Assembly: GCA_947494145.1 (NCBI GenBank)
Contig: CANLTZ010000001.1
Coordinates: 186,001-250,000, forward strand
Reading direction: 5' to 3'
DNA: 64,000 nucleotides
Origin: an uncultured Jannaschia sp.
GTDB taxonomy: Bacteria > Pseudomonadota > Alphaproteobacteria > Rhodobacterales > Rhodobacteraceae
A model generated the notes under the pieces. The model worked only from the letters and a program-made list of their open reading frames with translations, did not search any database and was not told where the DNA came from. This document shows, in pieces, positions 61,728 to 64,000 of the stretch. Positions within the stretch are counted from its first letter, which is position 1. Each line of letters opens with the position of its first letter. Both the position numbers and the translations under genes were made by a program.

Positions 61728-62099
61728 ATGCCCAAAACCCGGCCTGACCGTCATTTCCTTCCCAAAGAAGTCCGAGAAGGGCTTGCCCTGGCGCAGGATC
61801 GGGATCGTAAGGCTACCGGTGGTCGGCTGCGGGTACAGGTGGGGCGGGATTGGTATCCAATCCGGTCTTTTGATGCGAACGGGTTTGAAGTGGCTCTGGA
61901 TGCGGCGCCCAAACTGCGCGGGCATGTGGAAATCCACGACGGGGCGCGGATGCTGCGTGCGGCGCTGATCGTAGCAGGCGAGCCATCTGGCGATGCGATG
62001 CGCTATGATTTCAAGCGGATCACCGCGGTTCGCGATGGCGCGGCTTTGGACTATGTGCGCAATGTGGACGCGCCTACGGGGTTCATTACGGCGCAGTGA
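61728..62099 (+). CDS. Conserved hypothetical protein
   Basis: A 123-residue protein of mixed charge without signal peptide or membrane helix. It has a basic start (P-K-T-R-P-D-R-H-F), a G-R-D-W-Y-P-I-R-S-F-D segment and a D-Y-V-R-N-V-D-A end. The middle (V-Q-V-G-R...F-D-A-N-G-F-E-V) looks like a small beta-barrel, perhaps PilZ-like, but the PilZ RxxxR/DxSxxG motif is not present. The ATG at 61728 is preceded by a GTGGAGG ribosome binding site; an earlier TTG or GTG in frame is less likely. Function unknown. Confidence 0.65.
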   Translation: MPKTRPDRHFLPKEVREGLALAQDRDRKATGGRLRVQVGRDWYPIRSFDANGFEVALDAAPKLRGHVEIHDGARMLRAALIVAGEPSGDAMRYDFKRITAVRDGAALDYVRNVDAPTGFITAQ

Positions 62100-62195
62100 C
62101 CGTTGCGGTGGGGTTTGCGAGCTTTCCCTATCTCCTGTTGGCAAGACGGTCGCTATCCGGTCTATCTCATGGGCCGTGACCAAGCCCGCGCCTGT

Positions 62196-62981
62196 TCAGG
62201 CGGGAACGCTGTAATAGGCATTGTTGACCCCAGTAATCCGCGCCCACATCTGGTCGCCCAGCGAAAAATGCCACCATTCCGTAGGGTTGTTGGCGAAACC
62301 CGCCGCCTCCATCAGCCAGAAGAGCAGGCGGCGATTGGCGCGCGCTTCGTGGTGAGAGAATGCCAGGCCCTCGGGCTCAGCCTCGAAATGGGCGGTGTTG
62401 GACGCCGCTGACAGGTCGTCGAATATGGTCCCCATGAAAAGCTCCGCCCCCGACATGCGGCGGATGGTCAGGTCCACCGCCGCGCCCGTGGCATGGGGTG
62501 GGGGCGAGGCTGGGTCGATGCCGCCGGCGGGCGCGCCGCGGGCGAAATAGCGACCCGTTTCCGCCATGACCTGCGCGTCGGTCCAATGGGGGTGAAGCGC
62601 GCGCAACCGTGCGGGCATCCAGTCATCGTGGAAGTGGTTTTGCAGCGCCACAGGGCGCCAGGCGTCGAAAACCCAAAGCTCCAGCCCGTAAGGGGCCAGG
62701 CGATCATTCACCTCGCGCAGGCGCGCCACCACGCCTTTGCGCAGCAGAAGGTCTGGGACGGCGCCGGGGATGGGGCTGTGATAGGGTGGCAGCCCTTCGT
62801 GATAGGCATTGGCGCCCGCAATGCCGTGGTCGCGGATCTCGACCAATGGCTCGGCGCCCCGCGAGTCGTTCTGGTCCAGCGGGTGGTCGCGGTAGCCGGG
62901 CTTGGCGCGCGCGGCCTGGGCCACGGCGTCTTTCAGCGGTCGGTCGCGCAGCGTGGCAAGGGGGCCGGTGGTCAGATCCAT
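62196..62981 (-). CDS. VanX-type D-alanyl-D-alanine dipeptidase (M15 family)
   Basis: A 261-residue M15 zinc peptidase. The active-site pattern is His163 and Asp170 in P-H-A-T-G-A-A-V-D, and Glu235/His238 in E-W-W-H-F. Arg109 in D-A-W-R-P matches the VanX transition-state Arg. All the family's essential residues are present. Without van resistance genes nearby, it probably recycles D-Ala-D-Ala or a similar dipeptide. There is no clear signal peptide. It is divergent from a D-amino-acid aminotransferase gene with 63 bp between starts, so a common role in D-alanine use is likely. Confidence 0.88.
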   Translation of the reverse strand: MDLTTGPLATLRDRPLKDAVAQAARAKPGYRDHPLDQNDSRGAEPLVEIRDHGIAGANAYHEGLPPYHSPIPGAVPDLLLRKGVVARLREVNDRLAPYGLELWVFDAWRPVALQNHFHDDWMPARLRALHPHWTDAQVMAETGRYFARGAPAGGIDPASPPPHATGAAVDLTIRRMSGAELFMGTIFDDLSAASNTAHFEAEPEGLAFSHHEARANRRLLFWLMEAAGFANNPTEWWHFSLGDQMWARITGVNNAYYSVPA

Positions 62982-63044
62982 GCCCCCGTGCTTGACCGCT
63001 GCGCCCGCGGCCCGCAAGAGGGTCGGGTGAAGGAGGGCCGCCCC

Positions 63045-63899
63045 ATGCGCATTGTCTATGTCAACGGCGAATACGTTCCCGAAGCGGAGGCGAAGGTGTC
63101 GGTTTTCGACCGCGGCTTTCTGTTTGCTGACGGGGTCTATGAGGTCACGAGCGTGCTGGACGGCAAGCTGGTCGACTTCGCGGGCCATGCGGCGCGGCTG
63201 AACCGTTCGCTGTCGGAGTTGGAGATGCGCGCACCCTGCGATGAGGCGGCGCTTCTGGACATTCACCGCAATCTGGTCGACCGCAACGGCATCGTGGATG
63301 GGCTCGTCTATCTGCAGGTGACGCGGGGCGCGGCGGATCGGGATTTTCTGTACCCGGACGCGGAAACCGTGCCCACTTTGGTGCTGTTTACCCAGGCCAA
63401 GCCCGATCTGAAGGACCCGGCCAAGGCACGCACCGGGATGGATATCATCACCATTCCCGACCGACGCTGGGGGCGGCGCGACATCAAGACGGTGCAGCTG
63501 CTCTACCCGTCCATGGGCAAGATGATGGCGAAGGCGGCAGGCGCCGATGATGCCTGGATGATCGAGGACGGCGCCGTCACTGAGGGCACATCGAACAACG
63601 CCTATATCGTCAAAGGCAACACTATCGTCACGCGCCATCTTGGTGAGGAAATCCTGCACGGGATCACCCGCGCCGCCATCCTGCGCATGGCTGCCGAGGC
63701 CCAGATGAAGGTGGAGGAACGGTCGTTCACCGTGGAAGAGGCGTTGGAGGCAGATGAGGCCTTCGTCACCTCGGCCTCGACCTTCGTGATGCCCGTGGTG
63801 TCCATCGACGGTAAGTCGCTGGGTAACGGCGCGCCTGGGCCGGTGGCCAAGCGGCTACGCGAGATCTACCTGGACGAAAGCCTTGCCAAGGCGGTGTGA
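63045..63899 (+). CDS. dat: D-amino-acid aminotransferase (class IV)
   Basis: A 284-residue class IV PLP enzyme. The N-terminal V-F-D-R-G-F-L-F-A-D-G-V-Y-E motif is diagnostic, the PLP lysine is Lys148 in D-I-K-T-V-Q-L-L, and E-G-T-S-N-N-A-Y is present. It moves the amino group of D-alanine or D-glutamate to a keto acid. The ATG at 63045 follows GAAGGAGGG. It is divergent from the VanX-like dipeptidase, which would supply D-alanine, so the pair may convert D-Ala-D-Ala to pyruvate and D-glutamate. Confidence 0.92.
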   Translation: MRIVYVNGEYVPEAEAKVSVFDRGFLFADGVYEVTSVLDGKLVDFAGHAARLNRSLSELEMRAPCDEAALLDIHRNLVDRNGIVDGLVYLQVTRGAADRDFLYPDAETVPTLVLFTQAKPDLKDPAKARTGMDIITIPDRRWGRRDIKTVQLLYPSMGKMMAKAAGADDAWMIEDGAVTEGTSNNAYIVKGNTIVTRHLGEEILHGITRAAILRMAAEAQMKVEERSFTVEEALEADEAFVTSASTFVMPVVSIDGKSLGNGAPGPVAKRLREIYLDESLAKAV

Positions 63900-63907
63900 C
63901 GCGGCAG

Positions 63908-64000
63908 CTACTGGACGTCTTCGGGCAAGGGAAGGGGCGCGTCCCAACCCAGAATGACTTTAACGGTTTGCCGGGTTCGGAAGAACTTGCGGCCAAAAGA
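63908..64000 (-). CDS. C-terminal end of an unidentified protein (cut by window edge)
   Basis: On the minus strand the frame entering at 64000 reads 30 residues (F-G-R-K-F-F-R-T-R-Q-T-V-K-V-I-L-G-W-D) and stops at TAG 63908-63910. It is convergent with the aminotransferase gene, 8 bp apart. Too little is visible to name the family. Confidence 0.5.
   Translation of the reverse strand, partial: SFGRKFFRTRQTVKVILGWDAPLPLPEDVQ

Noticed and set aside
60828-62183. Long minus-strand frame across cobM and the following gene
   Set aside because: It covers cobM, which has clear motifs on the plus strand, and its product (His/Gln/Arg-rich) has no domain.

Overview
The window looks like chromosome of an alphaproteobacterium of the Rhodobacteraceae (roseobacter) type. 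The base composition is GC-rich. The F0 part of ATP synthase is encoded alone in the order atpI-atpB-atpE-b'-b, without the F1 genes. The cobalamin genes are of the aerobic (cob) type, with a CbiX chelatase and a CbiG-CobJ fusion. There is also a Rhodobacteraceae-like REP-associated tyrosine transposase with its REP palindromes. I found no rRNA, tRNA, phage, plasmid or CRISPR array.

Layout. 1-5.7 kb: end of a membrane protein, a cupin, a flavin reductase coupled to a glycosyltransferase, a lipoprotein, a GNAT acetyltransferase, two tandem EcsC paralogues, and an ArsR-thioredoxin pair. 6.2-8.8 kb: F0 ATP synthase operon with an internal hairpin and a clear terminator. 9-17 kb: an orphan protein, an alpha/beta hydrolase, HrpB helicase, a HIT protein, MeaB GTPase, an AraC regulator broken by an in-frame TAG, and rpmB with its own promoter and terminator. 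17-26 kb, minus strand: aminotransferase-hyuA-hyuB, a tightly overlapped unit (lipoprotein, exported protein, sirtuin, CobT-like VWA protein), and a DEAD-box RNA helicase. 26-32 kb: type III polyketide synthase with an ICMT-type methyltransferase, a chemoreceptor, and lepA.

32.2-34.3 kb is an accessory patch: a GHKL-ATPase gene broken by an in-frame TAA, three REP palindromes, a RAYT transposase, and a small gene broken by a frameshift at a C5 run. 34.4-43.5 kb is mostly housekeeping and metabolic, with a DksA-like protein, M3 peptidase, an inositol phosphatase relative, and SoxR with a SoxR box between it and a divergent VOC-family gene. 43.7-53 kb looks like a cell-surface region: sulfotransferase, a large glycosyltransferase, an exported delta-class carbonic anhydrase, a beta-helix protein and a NIDO/RTX/Hint protein, with several gene-poor gaps.

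54.3-61.6 kb is a cobalamin cluster: small membrane protein, cbiX with Cys- and His-rich tail, cobH, cobL, cobI, cbiG-cobJ, cobM. It runs from sirohydrochlorin chelation through the corrin-ring methylations. The precorrin-3B synthase (CobG or CobZ) and precorrin-6A reductase (CobK) steps are not in the window. The window ends with a divergent pair, a VanX-type D,D-dipeptidase and a D-amino-acid aminotransferase, which would fit D-alanine recycling, and then the last 30 codons of an unknown minus-strand gene.
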